Source of the DNA: Pseudochelatococcus lubricantis
Lineage (GTDB): Bacteria > Pseudomonadota > Alphaproteobacteria > Rhizobiales > Beijerinckiaceae
Direction of reading: 5' to 3'
NCBI RefSeq assembly: GCF_011762225.1
Contig: NZ_JAASQI010000002.1
Span: forward strand, 558,001-622,000
Length of the DNA: 64,000 nucleotides
Shown: in pieces, positions 7,897 through 20,369 of the stretch
How the letters are laid out: every line of letters begins with the position of its first letter
How positions within the stretch are numbered: position 1 is the first letter of the stretch
The notes under the pieces: model-generated
Database searches by the model: none
What the model saw: only the letters and a program-made list of their open reading frames with translations
What the model was told of the DNA's origin: nothing
Made by a program: the position numbers and the translations under genes

Positions 7897-9662
7897 GCAT
7901 CCTCACCTCGCTGGTGCAAGCCTATGACCGGCTGCCAGATGCGCCACCTTATCGCTTCTCCTCGGAAAAGATCGGTGTTTTGATCTCACTGGCCGGGGAC
8001 GGGTCGGTGGTGCATGTCGTCGATCTGCGGGACGGGTCCGGCAAGAAGAAGCAACCGCGCCAGTTGCTCGTGCCGCAGCCGGTGAAACGCACGGCCGGTA
8101 TCGCGCCAAACTTCCTGTGGGACAAAACCTCCTATGTACTGGGCGTGACAGCGGGGGAGGGCAAACGCACCGCCGAAGAGCATGCGGCTTTCGTCGCGAA
8201 GCATCTTGAAGCTTTGGACGGAGCAGACGACGAAGGGCTCAAGGCGCTCCGGCTCTTCCTGCAATCCTGGGCGCCGGAACAGTTCATCCCGCCGCGCTGG
8301 CTCGACGAGATGAGGGACCAGAACGTCGTCTTCGCGCTGGAGAGCGAGCGCCTGCGAGATATCCGCGTACACGACCGCCCTGCCGCGCGCGAGCTGTGGC
8401 GGGCTCTGTCGGGAGCGGGCGAGCGGGATGCGCAAATCTGTCTCGTCAGCGGCAAGCGGGGGCCGGTGGCGCGGCTTCATCCGTCCATCAAGGGTGTCTG
8501 GGGTGCGCAATCGTCCGGGGCGGCGCTGGTTTCCTTCAACCTCGACGCTTTCACCTCATACGGCCATGAACAGGGTGATAACGCGCCCGTATCCGAGGCG
8601 GCGGCCTTCGCCTACACGACGGTGCTCAACCGATTTCTGGAGCGCGACAGCCGGCATCGGGTGCAGATCGGCGATGCCTCCACCGTGTTCTGGGCGTGGT
8701 CCCCGGATGACGGCGAGGCGGCGGACGAGGCCGAGAGCCTGTTCGCGCAATTCGTCAGCGCCGCCGCCGACACGGCCGGCGACACGGACACGATCGGCGA
8801 TCATCTCAGGCGTATCCGCAAGGGTGAACGGCTTGACGATATCGAGCCCAGGCTGGCCAAGGGCGTGCGTTTCCATGTGCTGGGCCTCGCGCCGAATGCT
8901 GCGCGCCTGTCCGTGCGCTTCTATTACGAGGACGATTTCGGCACGCTGACGAAGCATTATCAACAATATCTCGCCGACATGCATATCGTTCCGCTGCCGC
9001 GCGAACCCTACATCGGCGTTTGGCGCTACCTGTCGGAACTCGCCGTGCAGAACAAGCGCGAGAACGTGCCGTCCAATCTCGCCGGGGAGTGGATACGCAC
9101 GATCCTCGCCGGCACCCACTATCCGCTGACGCTGCTGTCCACCACGCTGATGCGCATCCGCGCCGATGGCGACGTCAACGCCTATCGCGTCAGTATGATG
9201 AAAGCGGTGATCTGTCGTAATTTCAACATGGAGAAGGAGGCGCCCGTGGCGCTCGACCCGACGCATCAAAACCGGGGTTACGTGCTGGGACGGCTCTTCG
9301 CCGTCTACGAGCAGATCCAGAGGGCGGCGCTTGGCAACAACGTCAACGCCACCGTCAAGGACAAGTTCTACGGCTCCGCCTCTTCTCAGCCGCGCAAGGT
9401 TTTTTCCATTCTGGACAGCGGATCCGCCAATCATCTGTCGAAACTTGGCAAGAACAAGCCGGGGTTGCGGGTCAACCTTGAAAAGAAGCTGGGCGAAATC
9501 ATGGGGCTGATGCAGCCGGGAGGCGATCCGTTCCCCAATTCATTGTCGCCCGAGGAACAGGCCCTGTTCGGCCTCGGCTATTACCACCAACGCAATGAAT
9601 TTTTCAGCAAGGCCGTCGACGCCGCTGAAACCGCCACCGAATCCGCAGAGGCCGCACAATGA
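7893..9662 (+). CDS. cas8c: Type I-C Cascade large subunit Cas8c (Csd1)
   Basis: Recognises the PAM and opens target DNA within Cascade. 589 residues beginning MSILTSLVQAYDRL, with the family-typical DKTSYVLGVT segment and the VAFALES-like ENVVFALESERL region. Its start overlaps the cas5c stop (ATGA) and its stop overlaps the cas7c start, showing tight translational coupling. The final ~138 residues correspond to the small subunit region, which appears to have its own ribosome site (see cas11c). An open frame extends upstream to 7668 inside cas5c but has no support. Confidence 0.95.
   Translation: MSILTSLVQAYDRLPDAPPYRFSSEKIGVLISLAGDGSVVHVVDLRDGSGKKKQPRQLLVPQPVKRTAGIAPNFLWDKTSYVLGVTAGEGKRTAEEHAAFVAKHLEALDGADDEGLKALRLFLQSWAPEQFIPPRWLDEMRDQNVVFALESERLRDIRVHDRPAARELWRALSGAGERDAQICLVSGKRGPVARLHPSIKGVWGAQSSGAALVSFNLDAFTSYGHEQGDNAPVSEAAAFAYTTVLNRFLERDSRHRVQIGDASTVFWAWSPDDGEAADEAESLFAQFVSAAADTAGDTDTIGDHLRRIRKGERLDDIEPRLAKGVRFHVLGLAPNAARLSVRFYYEDDFGTLTKHYQQYLADMHIVPLPREPYIGVWRYLSELAVQNKRENVPSNLAGEWIRTILAGTHYPLTLLSTTLMRIRADGDVNAYRVSMMKAVICRNFNMEKEAPVALDPTHQNRGYVLGRLFAVYEQIQRAALGNNVNATVKDKFYGSASSQPRKVFSILDSGSANHLSKLGKNKPGLRVNLEKKLGEIMGLMQPGGDPFPNSLSPEEQALFGLGYYHQRNEFFSKAVDAAETATESAEAAQ
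9246..9662 (+). CDS. cas11c: Nested type I-C small subunit Cas11c, internal start within cas8c
   Basis: In studied type I-C systems Cas11 is translated from inside cas8c in the same frame. Here a perfect AGGAGG (9235-9240) stands 5 bases before an in-frame GTG at 9246, giving a 138-residue protein starting (M)ALDPTHQNRGYVLGRLFAVY. It would line the Cascade belly as the helical small subunit; the region is helix-rich. The ribosome site is better than most in this operon, which would be odd by chance inside a coding sequence. No separate cas11 gene exists in the operon. Product inferred, not observed. Confidence 0.72.
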   Translation: MALDPTHQNRGYVLGRLFAVYEQIQRAALGNNVNATVKDKFYGSASSQPRKVFSILDSGSANHLSKLGKNKPGLRVNLEKKLGEIMGLMQPGGDPFPNSLSPEEQALFGLGYYHQRNEFFSKAVDAAETATESAEAAQ

Positions 9663-10612
9663 CCGTTCTTGCCAATCGCTACGATTTCGCCTTCATCTTC
9701 GACGTCGCCAACGGCAACCCCAACGGCGATCCGGACGCCGGCAACCTGCCGCGCATCGATCCCGAGACCAGCAAGGGGCTGGTGACGGACGTCAGCCTGA
9801 AACGCAAGATCCGCAACTATGTGGAACTGGCGCGGGGTGGGCAGGACGGCTTCCATATCTATGTCGAGGAAGGCGCCATCCTTAACGACAAGCACCGGCA
9901 GGCCTATCGGGCGCTGCGTCCCGGCGATGCGAAGGTGAACAAGGATGCCAAGCTCAACCCCAAGGACGACGCGGAGGCGAGAAAGCTGCGCGATTTCATG
10001 TGCCTGAACTTCTTTGACGTGCGCACTTTCGGCGCTGTCATGTCCACCGGCATCAACTGCGGGCAGGTGAAGGGGCCGGTGCAGCTGACGTTCGCGCGGT
10101 CCGCCGAGCCGATCATGCCGCTTGAAATCTCCATCACCCGCATGGCCGCCACCAACGAGGCGGAAAAGAAACAGCGGGCCGAGGGCAGCGAGGAGGGGCC
10201 CGAGCGCGTCGACAACCGCACCATGGGCCGGAAATACATCGTGCCCTACGGCCTCTATGTTGCGCACGGCTTCATCTCCGCCAAGTTCGCGGAACGCACC
10301 GGCTTTTCCGAGGCCGACCTCGACCTGCTGTTCGAGGCGCTCGCCAATATGTTCGAGCACGATCGCTCGGCGGCGCGCGGTGAAATGGCGGCGCGCCGGC
10401 TCATTGTGTTCAGGCACGACAGCGCGCTTGGCAACGCACCCGCCCACGCACTGTTCGATCGCATCGAGATCGGACGCAACGTGGAAGGTGAGTTCAAGGC
10501 AATCGGCAATAATCCGGACACCCTGTCGCCCGCCCGCGCCTTTTCCGACTATATCATCCGCGTCGATCAGGACAGTTTGCCCGCGGGGGTTGAGATCATC
10601 GAGAGGCTGTGA
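9659..10612 (+). CDS. cas7c: Type I-C Cascade backbone subunit Cas7c (Csd2)
   Basis: Forms the helical filament that holds the crRNA spacer. 317 residues with the family N-terminus FAFIFDVANGNPNGDPDAGN and the internal VDNRTMGRKYIVPYGLYVAH segment. Starts in an ATGA overlap with cas8c and ends overlapping the cas4 start by a single base. Length and motifs are complete. Confidence 0.97.
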   Translation: MTVLANRYDFAFIFDVANGNPNGDPDAGNLPRIDPETSKGLVTDVSLKRKIRNYVELARGGQDGFHIYVEEGAILNDKHRQAYRALRPGDAKVNKDAKLNPKDDAEARKLRDFMCLNFFDVRTFGAVMSTGINCGQVKGPVQLTFARSAEPIMPLEISITRMAATNEAEKKQRAEGSEEGPERVDNRTMGRKYIVPYGLYVAHGFISAKFAERTGFSEADLDLLFEALANMFEHDRSAARGEMAARRLIVFRHDSALGNAPAHALFDRIEIGRNVEGEFKAIGNNPDTLSPARAFSDYIIRVDQDSLPAGVEIIERL

Positions 10613-11283
10613 TGGTGCCTGCCGCGGCGCATGACACGGGGGAGGCGGAGCCCATTCCGCTTTCCGCTCTCCAGCATGCAGTCTATTGCCTGCGGCAGGC
10701 GGCGCTCATCCATCTGGAGCGGCTGTGGGCCGACAACCGGTTCACGGCGGAAGGCGATGTCCTGCACGCCGTGGCGGATAAAGGCGGTTCTCGCAAGGCG
10801 CGCGGGGTTCGCCGCGTGATGGCGTTGCCGCTCGCCTCGGAGCGGTTGAACATCGCAGGCGTCGCGGACATGGTCGAGTTTCATGCGGGAGAGGGAGTGG
10901 AGACTCCCTTTCCCGTCGAATACAAGCGCGGCAAGGCCAAGCTGCATCGGGCCGACGAGGTGCAACTCTGCGCGCAGGCGCTCTGCCTTGAGGAAATGAC
11001 CCGCAGGAACGTGCCGGAGGGCGCGCTCTATTACGCCGAAACGAAACGGCGGGTCGTGGTGCCGTTCGATAGTGCGTTGCGGGACTTGACGCGACAGACC
11101 ATCGACGCGCTCGCGGAGGTCTTTGCGTCGCGCCGCACTCCACCGCCGACTCCTCATCGCTCCCGTTGCCGGGCTTGTTCGCTGATCGATCTGTGTCGCC
11201 CGGACGCGGTTGTGAAGCCGGTCAAGGCGTGGCGCGATCGCATGGTGACCACACTTTTGTCTGAAACGGGGGAGCTTTCATGA
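10612..11283 (+). CDS. cas4: CRISPR adaptation nuclease Cas4
   Basis: RecB-like Fe-S exonuclease that trims prespacers and helps define the PAM during spacer acquisition with Cas1-Cas2. 223 residues. Four cysteines expected for the cluster: C26 (VYCLRQ) and three in the C-terminal CRACSLIDLC. The nuclease core shows VADMVEF, PVEYKRGK and the QLCAQALCLEE helix. ATG at 10612 overlaps the cas7c stop (TGATG); a GTG immediately before it is possible. Ends in ATGA with cas1. Confidence 0.95.
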   Translation: MVPAAAHDTGEAEPIPLSALQHAVYCLRQAALIHLERLWADNRFTAEGDVLHAVADKGGSRKARGVRRVMALPLASERLNIAGVADMVEFHAGEGVETPFPVEYKRGKAKLHRADEVQLCAQALCLEEMTRRNVPEGALYYAETKRRVVVPFDSALRDLTRQTIDALAEVFASRRTPPPTPHRSRCRACSLIDLCRPDAVVKPVKAWRDRMVTTLLSETGELS

Positions 11284-12314
11284 AAAAGCTTCTCAATACG
11301 CTCTACGTCACCACGGAAGGCGCATCGCTCCGCAAGGACGGCGAGAACCTGGTGGTGGAGGTGGAAGGCGCCGAGCGCGTCCGCGTGCCGCTGCACATGC
11401 TCGCTTCCGTGGTGATTTTCGGCGCGATCTATCTATCGCCGGCGCTGATGGCTGCCTGCGCAGCGGCGGGCATCACACTGGTTCTGCTGGAGCGCAATGG
11501 CCGGTTCCAGGCCCGCGTGGAAGGGCCGGTGAGCGGCAATGTCCTGCTGCGGCGCGCCCAATACAAGGCTTCCGATAATCCAGAAGACGTAGTGCGTTCG
11601 ATCGTCATCGGCAAAGTGTCCAACCAGCGCGCGGTGCTGATGCGTGGCTTGCGCGACTATGGCGACACGTTCGATCCTCTGGCCCGCGACCGCATCGTCG
11701 GCGTTACCGGGCGCCTGGCCCAGATCATCCGCCGCGTGCAGAGCGTCGACGATACGGTCGATCTCATGCGTGGATCGGAAGGGGAGGCGGCCAACCTGTA
11801 TTTTTCGGTGTTCGACCACCTGATCCGCTCGCCGGATGAGGAAATGCGCTGGCGGGGCCGGTCGCGCCGTCCGCCGCTCGATCCCGTCAACGCGCTGCTG
11901 TCTTTTCTCTACACCCTGTTGACGCATGACTGCCGCAGCGCCTGTGAAAGCGTGGGGCTCGATCCGGCCGTGGGCTTCCTGCACCGTGACCGGCCGGGCC
12001 GCCCGAGTCTGGCACTGGATCTGATGGAGGAGTTGCGCCCCGTCCTGGTCGACCGGCTGGCGCTGTCGCTGGTCAATCGGCGCCAGTTGCGGGCAGGCGA
12101 TTTCGAAAAGCGGGACGGCGGGGCGGTGATCATGTCGGACGAGGCGCGCAAGACTGTGCTGACCGCCTGGCAGGAGCGCAAGCGGGAGGAACGGCAGCAT
12201 CTCTTTCTGGACGAGAAGACACCGCTCGGGCTGGTACCTTATCTGCAGGCGCAACTGCTGGCCCGGCATCTGCGGGGAGACATCGACGCCTATCCTCCAT
12301 GGTTCTGGAAGTAG
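11280..12314 (+). CDS. cas1: CRISPR integrase Cas1 (type I-C)
   Basis: Catalytic subunit of the spacer integrase. 344 residues starting KKLLNTLYVTTEGASL. Metal ligands are seen in context: Glu in GSEGEAANLYFSVF (about 165-170), His in VGFLHRDRPGRPSLALDL and Asp in the same segment. Overlaps cas4 by four bases; cas2 follows after 9 bases. Confidence 0.97.
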   Translation: MKKLLNTLYVTTEGASLRKDGENLVVEVEGAERVRVPLHMLASVVIFGAIYLSPALMAACAAAGITLVLLERNGRFQARVEGPVSGNVLLRRAQYKASDNPEDVVRSIVIGKVSNQRAVLMRGLRDYGDTFDPLARDRIVGVTGRLAQIIRRVQSVDDTVDLMRGSEGEAANLYFSVFDHLIRSPDEEMRWRGRSRRPPLDPVNALLSFLYTLLTHDCRSACESVGLDPAVGFLHRDRPGRPSLALDLMEELRPVLVDRLALSLVNRRQLRAGDFEKRDGGAVIMSDEARKTVLTAWQERKREERQHLFLDEKTPLGLVPYLQAQLLARHLRGDIDAYPPWFWK

Positions 12315-12323
12315 GGCGTTCTC

Positions 12324-12614
12324 ATGATGGTGCTCGTGACCTACGACGTCAAGACGACCGAAGCAGGAGGGGACGCGCGCTTGCGCGCTGTAGCTAAAGC
12401 CTGCCGGGACCATGGACAGCGTGTACAATACTCGGTCTTCGAGATCGAAGTGGATCCCGCTCAATGGACGAAATTAAAAGCCCGGCTCGAGAGCATTATC
12501 AAGCCGGAACTCGACAGTCTGCGCTATTACTATCTGGGTTCCAACTGGCGGCGAAAGGTGGAGCACGTCGGCGCCAAACCCGCGACCGACCTTGGCGGAA
12601 CGCTGATCGTCTGA
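12324..12614 (+). CDS. cas2: CRISPR adaptation protein Cas2
   Basis: 96-residue dimeric scaffold of the Cas1-Cas2 integrase. The first strand MMVLVTYDV carries the conserved Asp8 position, followed by [20 protein letters not shown] and [12 protein letters not shown] as in type I-C Cas2. Last cas gene; the leader and array follow on the same strand. Confidence 0.96.
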   Translation: MMVLVTYDVKTTEAGGDARLRAVAKACRDHGQRVQYSVFEIEVDPAQWTKLKARLESIIKPELDSLRYYYLGSNWRRKVEHVGAKPATDLGGTLIV

Positions 12615-12819
12615 TCCCCCGCAAGCCCAGTTGCCCAAACTGCGCGAACCCCAAGCATGCCGCACAACACCGGGATGTTCGCACAGAAGGTAACAAACTG
12701 GAATCATTGATACTCTCCGATTCCATCGCCGGCAATCCTTCAGTAAGCACCTAAAAAATCACACGTCCGCACTACGAGCCACAGTTCCTTTCCCGTAACA
12801 ATCTGCTAGGCAGAGGGGC
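12615..12819 (+). promoter_or_regulatory. CRISPR leader
   Basis: About 205 bases between the cas2 stop and the first repeat, less GC-rich than its surroundings (GAATCATTGATACTC near 12700, CCTAAAAAATCACACG near 12750). Its position next to cas2, with the decayed repeat at the far end, fixes the array orientation. It should hold the pre-crRNA promoter and the Cas1-Cas2 anchoring site. No convincing gene is present here. Confidence 0.75.
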
Positions 12820-16096
<3,277 letters not shown>

Positions 16097-16148
16097 TCTT
16101 ATCGTACCGCATCGGAAACCTCGTAACGTATCCCGGTGCCGGGAGCGA

Positions 16149-17405
16149 TCATCTCGCGGGATCGGCGGTCCCGATTGCGTTCTTGCGGATAATCTGCCCG
16201 AACAGCTCCGCCTGTTCCCTGGATGCCGTGTCGGCATCGGCGACGACGGCGGAAAACTGCAGGAAGCTGTGGCCAAGCGAGGGGTAGTTCTTGTACCTGA
16301 CCGGCACACCCTCCGCTTCCAGCCGTCCGGCGAAAGCGCGGCCTGAATCGCGCAGGATATCGAAGCCCGCGGTGGAGATGATCGTCGGCGGCATGCCCCT
16401 GAGGCTTTGCGCCCGCAGCGGGTCCATGAGGTCATCCACCCTGAGATCGCCCGTTCTTTTTTGGTCCAGATAAATGGGGAACACGCGCGGCAGGATGAAG
16501 TCGATGAAGGTGCTATCAAGCCCGTAGCCCTTTCCGAACAGCTTGAAGGACCTGTCCTCGACGGGCATGCCGGTGCCGGGATAAAAGAGCAGCATGGCTG
16601 CCGGACCCGGCCTGCCGCCGATCAACTGTCGCTGGGCGATGTTGATGGCGATGTGCCCGCCGGCGCTGTCGCCGCCGACACCGATGCGGGCCGGATCGCC
16701 GCCAAGGGAGGGCGCGTTGGCTCTCACCCACAAGAACGCATCCTCGCCGTCATCGCTTGCCGCGGGATACGGATGCTCGGGCGCAAGCCGGTAGCCGACC
16801 GATACGACGATGACCTTCGCCTGACTGGCGATGAGCCGGCAGACCCGATCAGTTGCCGCGATGCTGGAGAATATCCATCCCCCGCCGTGATGGAAGACAA
16901 GCAACGGAAGCGGATCATCCGCCTCGACTTCAGGATGATAGATGCGGATCGGGGTCGGACCGCCGCGACCGACGATCTCGCGGTCCGCCACGAGGCGCAT
17001 CGGTTCCGTCGCCTTCGTATACAACAGCCATACACGGTCGATCTTGTTGCGCACCCAGGCGCGGCCCAGCGAGGTTGCATAGACCGCCTGCATGGCGGGC
17101 ATAGCCAGTCCGGATACGGGGCGCGTCTGCTCCATCATGTACTGGAGCTTGGGATCGAGTCTCTGCCCGTCCACGATTTCCGGCTGGCCCCGGAGCCGGG
17201 CGGCGAACCAGTGATCGGGCTTCGAATAGAGGGCGAGTTGTTCAGCCTCCTTGCGCGTGGGCCGGAACGGCTCGGCCGGGACGATATCGTACCTGAACCA
17301 TGCAAGTGCGGCGGCAACCGCGAGCGCCGACAAGCCCGCGACAGACAGCAGAGCGACCCAGACGAGGCCCGGAAGCAAACCCGCAATGCCTTCAATAGCA
17401 CTCAT
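16149..17405 (-). CDS. Membrane-anchored alpha/beta hydrolase, HSL-type esterase/lipase
   Basis: Probable ester hydrolase of 418 residues. An N-terminal membrane helix (about 10-36) anchors it. The hormone-sensitive-lipase oxyanion motif HGGGW is at 173-177 and the nucleophile elbow GDSAGG at 245-250 (Ser247); the catalytic His is probably in YPSLGHSF near the C-terminus. It converges on the CRISPR array, its stop lying 52 bases from the decayed last repeat, and it follows the second hydrolase gene by 44 bases, so the two form an operon. Natural substrate unknown. Confidence 0.9.
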   Translation of the reverse strand: MSAIEGIAGLLPGLVWVALLSVAGLSALAVAAALAWFRYDIVPAEPFRPTRKEAEQLALYSKPDHWFAARLRGQPEIVDGQRLDPKLQYMMEQTRPVSGLAMPAMQAVYATSLGRAWVRNKIDRVWLLYTKATEPMRLVADREIVGRGGPTPIRIYHPEVEADDPLPLLVFHHGGGWIFSSIAATDRVCRLIASQAKVIVVSVGYRLAPEHPYPAASDDGEDAFLWVRANAPSLGGDPARIGVGGDSAGGHIAINIAQRQLIGGRPGPAAMLLFYPGTGMPVEDRSFKLFGKGYGLDSTFIDFILPRVFPIYLDQKRTGDLRVDDLMDPLRAQSLRGMPPTIISTAGFDILRDSGRAFAGRLEAEGVPVRYKNYPSLGHSFLQFSAVVADADTASREQAELFGQIIRKNAIGTADPAR

Positions 17406-17449
17406 GACGACACTCTCCGGCTACACGTACTGGGCAAAACGGGTTGCGA

Positions 17450-19111
17450 TCATCGATGGGACGGCGTTGCCACCGCCAGGTGCTTCTTGAGACGATCGAT
17501 CCCATCGGGGGACCAGCCCCTGTCGCCGATGAGGGCGATCCATGCGTCGAGATAATGCGCTGGCGCATAGAGGTGGCCGAAGCCGACGGGCGTCGTCGGG
17601 GTCAACGCCATGTCGAGTGCCAGCTGCAGCATGGTGATGACCGGATACCACCTCAACTCGGGCGAGACATCGGGCCCGCGTGGCGCGTCCATCCAGGCCG
17701 GACGGCGATACAAATCGTGATAGTCGAAAAAGGTGATCGGGTCGCTCGCGTATTGCAGATAGACTATCCGGATCGGTCCCCAGTCCCTCCCGGTGCCCGG
17801 CGCCGCTCCCTTCTGGTTCATGAAACGCACGAACGATCCGTCGCGGAACACGGGTAGCCATGAGGCGGAGCCCGCGTTGCGGTCATCCGTGATCCGGCGC
17901 CATACCTGGCTCTCGAATGGTGGGCCGCTCCAGAGCGCGCCATTAATGGGATCGCCGATCATCTCGAAGAGCGCGGCTGACCGTTCCGAGTTCATCGCGC
18001 CAAGGCTGAGACCCTGCAGGTAGAGAAGCGGGCGGCTGTCGCGGGGCAGGGTGCGCCAGTGTTCATAAACGGCGGCGAACAGGGCACGCGCGCTGTCGAG
18101 GCCGTATTCAGGCTGGATCAGAAGAGACAGGGGACTGTGAAGATAGGAATACTGCATGGCGATGCTGGCAACGTCGCCGTGCAGCAGATATTCGAGGCTG
18201 TCGATAGCGGACGAGTCCACCGAGCCGGCGCCGGTCGGTGTGATCACGACCAGCACGGAGCGGTCGAAGGCGCCCACCCGTTTCATTTCGGCCAGCGCGA
18301 TCTGGGCGCGCTCCCTCGGGGTCTCCGCCGCACGCAAGCCCACATAGACACGAATTGGATCCTGCGCATCCCCGCCCGCCAGAGCGCTGATGTCGGCGGC
18401 CCGCGGCCCTGATCCGATATAGTTCCGGCCTGTCCGCCCGAGCGCGTCCCACCGCAGCAGGGATTCGGCGCTGCCTGTGCGCAGGGGCGACGATGGCGGC
18501 GGGATCGTCGGCTCGATGAAAGCGTCGAGTTGCTCGAACGACCTGTCAAGTCCATTGAGCACGCCCCTCAGGAGCACATTATTGCCCAGGGACCATACCA
18601 GAAGCGCAGCGAAGGCCATGCTGATGACATTCGATACGCGACGCGGCACGACACGCTCGACACGCGCCGACACGAACCGGAATATCAGCTGGAACAGGCG
18701 TGCCAGCATCAGCAGGAACAGAAACGTGACGATGGCGATGGCGCTTACAAGGAAGGGATGACCAGTCGTCAGCGGGGGAAGTTCCATCAGTTCGCGGATG
18801 GAGTTCTGCCAGTCCGCGGTACGCCCCAGAAAAACGAGGGCCACGGCGATGCAGCCAGCAATCACGAGCACGGTGCAAACCGACGCTGCCCGCCCCCGCA
18901 GTTCGGGCAACTCCATGTATCGCCGGAGCCAGCTCAGGAACGCGCCTATGCCGTAACCCACCGCAAAGCCGCTGCCCGAGAGCACGCCCTGCGTGGCAAA
19001 GGTGCGCGGGATAAGCGATGGCGTCAGCGCCATGGCGAAGAACAGGGTTCCCAGAACGAGGCCGGGAACGGACAATGAGTGCCAGAGCCTGACAAAGGGG
19101 GAGGGTTTCAT
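17450..19111 (-). CDS. Polytopic membrane alpha/beta hydrolase (Abhydrolase_9 type)
   Basis: About 553 residues. The N-terminal ~200 residues contain four or more membrane spans (LVLGTLFFAMALTPSLIPR; SGFAVGYGIGAFLSWL; VLVIAGCIAVALVFLG; AIAIVTFLFLLMLARL), matching the Abhydrolase_9 N-terminal domain. The C-terminal catalytic half has the nucleophile motif LQGLSLGAMNS. The ATG at 19111 has a GAGAAGG site upstream; the in-frame start at 19153 has no signal in front. Members of this family occur in actinobacteria and proteobacteria, with no settled function. It is first in an operon with the HSL-type hydrolase. Confidence 0.88.
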   Translation of the reverse strand: MKPSPFVRLWHSLSVPGLVLGTLFFAMALTPSLIPRTFATQGVLSGSGFAVGYGIGAFLSWLRRYMELPELRGRAASVCTVLVIAGCIAVALVFLGRTADWQNSIRELMELPPLTTGHPFLVSAIAIVTFLFLLMLARLFQLIFRFVSARVERVVPRRVSNVISMAFAALLVWSLGNNVLLRGVLNGLDRSFEQLDAFIEPTIPPPSSPLRTGSAESLLRWDALGRTGRNYIGSGPRAADISALAGGDAQDPIRVYVGLRAAETPRERAQIALAEMKRVGAFDRSVLVVITPTGAGSVDSSAIDSLEYLLHGDVASIAMQYSYLHSPLSLLIQPEYGLDSARALFAAVYEHWRTLPRDSRPLLYLQGLSLGAMNSERSAALFEMIGDPINGALWSGPPFESQVWRRITDDRNAGSASWLPVFRDGSFVRFMNQKGAAPGTGRDWGPIRIVYLQYASDPITFFDYHDLYRRPAWMDAPRGPDVSPELRWYPVITMLQLALDMALTPTTPVGFGHLYAPAHYLDAWIALIGDRGWSPDGIDRLKKHLAVATPSHR

Positions 19112-19512
19112 GCCGCCTTCTCTCGCGCGAGACCGAAGCACCGTGCGTAGCACGATCCTTCATGGTGGAATCTCATTATCTGTCTTCCTGCAAAGCCGGC
19201 GCGAAAAACCGGACTCGCAACGCAATGGCACGATTGTCATCGCCAGTGCGAGCCGGAAGAGATTCCATCGGGGCCGGCGTGAACCTCACCGCCTCTCGCC
19301 GGGGTACTGCCGCCGGGACGCGAGCCGGCTCCGCTGAAACTGCGTCAGCTTGTTAATACTATATAATGGCTTGCTGTGAATATTTATTTTATGTAGTTAT
19401 TCCAATGATAGCCAATATATAGGCTGACATACGTGGATGCCGAATTGAGGTTGAGATTACCGAAAAATGCAATCTAACATATCTCAAATCAACGACAGCG
19501 CGATTTAAAATC
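19112..19512. other. Divergent intergenic region, AT-rich in its right half
   Basis: Separates the membrane hydrolase (leftward) from the unknown membrane protein (rightward). 19350-19512 is strongly AT-rich (AATACTATATAATGGC, ATTTATTTTATGTAG) and probably holds the rightward promoter, with TATAAT-like at 19367. No coding sequence is convincing in either half. Confidence 0.5.
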
Positions 19513-20052
19513 ATGTCTGATGCCGCAAACGCAGGTCTCATCGAGATTCGCATCGACAAGGTGTCGCAACTCTTCGACACGAAGGACCTTCACCCGTTCC
19601 ATCAATGGTCCCTCGCGGACGAGGCCGACGCCTACATCACCGGGCATGCCCAGGAACTGCCGCCGCGGAAACCGCTGACGATCGTCATTCACCTGCCGGA
19701 AGCGGAATACCCGCATGCGCTTGGTCTCGGCAACGCCATAGCCTCCTATTACACGAAGCGCGCCGATGCCGGGACGCGGGAACTGCGCACCTTGTTCCGG
19801 AACGGGCGCGTGGCACTCCTGACCGGGATTGCGGTGTTCATCCTCTGCTTTTCGCTGGCGCAACTCCCCACTGGATGGCTTGGCGGCGGCTACGTGTCGC
19901 AATACTTCAGGGAAGGGCTGGTCATTGTCGGCTGGGTCGCTAACTGGCGGCCGATGGAAATTTTCCTCTATGACTGGTGGCCTATCGTGAGCAAGCGAAG
20001 GCTCTATCGGCGGCTCGCACGCGCGCAGGTGGTGCTGAAGCGCCAATCATGA
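19513..20052 (+). CDS. Unknown membrane protein, two C-terminal spans
   Basis: 179 residues, not recognised. Residues 1-95 are soluble (MSDAANAGLIEIRIDKVSQL; a PLTIVIHLPEAE strand). Two hydrophobic segments follow at about 101-120 (ALLTGIAVFILCFSLAQLP) and 130-155 (EGLVIVGWVANWRPMEIFLY), then a basic tail (KRRLYRRLARAQVVLK) that should face the cytoplasm. Codon usage matches the neighbours, so it is real. It stands alone, convergent with mgtC, after an AT-rich promoter region. Confidence 0.75.
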   Translation: MSDAANAGLIEIRIDKVSQLFDTKDLHPFHQWSLADEADAYITGHAQELPPRKPLTIVIHLPEAEYPHALGLGNAIASYYTKRADAGTRELRTLFRNGRVALLTGIAVFILCFSLAQLPTGWLGGGYVSQYFREGLVIVGWVANWRPMEIFLYDWWPIVSKRRLYRRLARAQVVLKRQS

Positions 20053-20190
20053 CGCTTCGTTTTCGTCCTGCCTGCCGTTATGGCTGCTTCTTCGCGAACA
20101 GCGCTGTTGCGCCGTCGAAGGATCGGCCGACCGGTCGCACTTGCGCCCTGCTCAGGCGCTGCGCGGGCTTGACCACGGGCTATAGCATTT

Positions 20191-20285
20191 CGGCATTTCA
20201 ATGAAATGTCGAAATGCTATAAGTTTTTGATATTACGCGCTTTCTTCACGCAAACCGGCACCCGCTTTGCTTGAAAACGCTTTAG
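20191..20285 (+). repeat. Mosaic intergenic palindrome, module A (copy 2)
   Basis: CGGCATTTCAATGAAATGTCG followed by GCGCTTTCTTCACGC and, 17 bases on, GCTTGAAAACGCTTTAG. Aligns end to end with 3429-3523. A surrounding stem TATAGCATTTCG / CGAAATGCTATA (20181-20221) extends its first hairpin. It lies in the convergent gap between the unknown membrane protein and mgtC. Confidence 0.7.
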
Positions 20286-20362
20286 AGCGCATTCCGATCA
20301 GAATTCGCTCAAAATAAGGAACCTGGAATCTGTCCTGTTTCAACGTAAACAGGACAGATTCC
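20286..20362 (-). repeat. Mosaic intergenic palindrome, module B (copy 3, inverted)
   Basis: Reads on the minus strand as GGAATCTGTCCTGTTTACG ... AACAGGACAGATTCC, then GCGAATTCTGATCGG and AATGCGCTCT. It abuts module A directly and ends 8 bases before the mgtC stop. Its strong stem (TGGAATCTGTCCTGTTT / AACAGGACAGATTCCA) could also end transcription of mgtC. Confidence 0.7.
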
Positions 20363-20369
20363 AATAATA

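Noticed and set aside
12464-12754. Open frame running from cas2 into the leader
   Set aside because: Shadow of cas2 in another frame, no ribosome site, poor composition.
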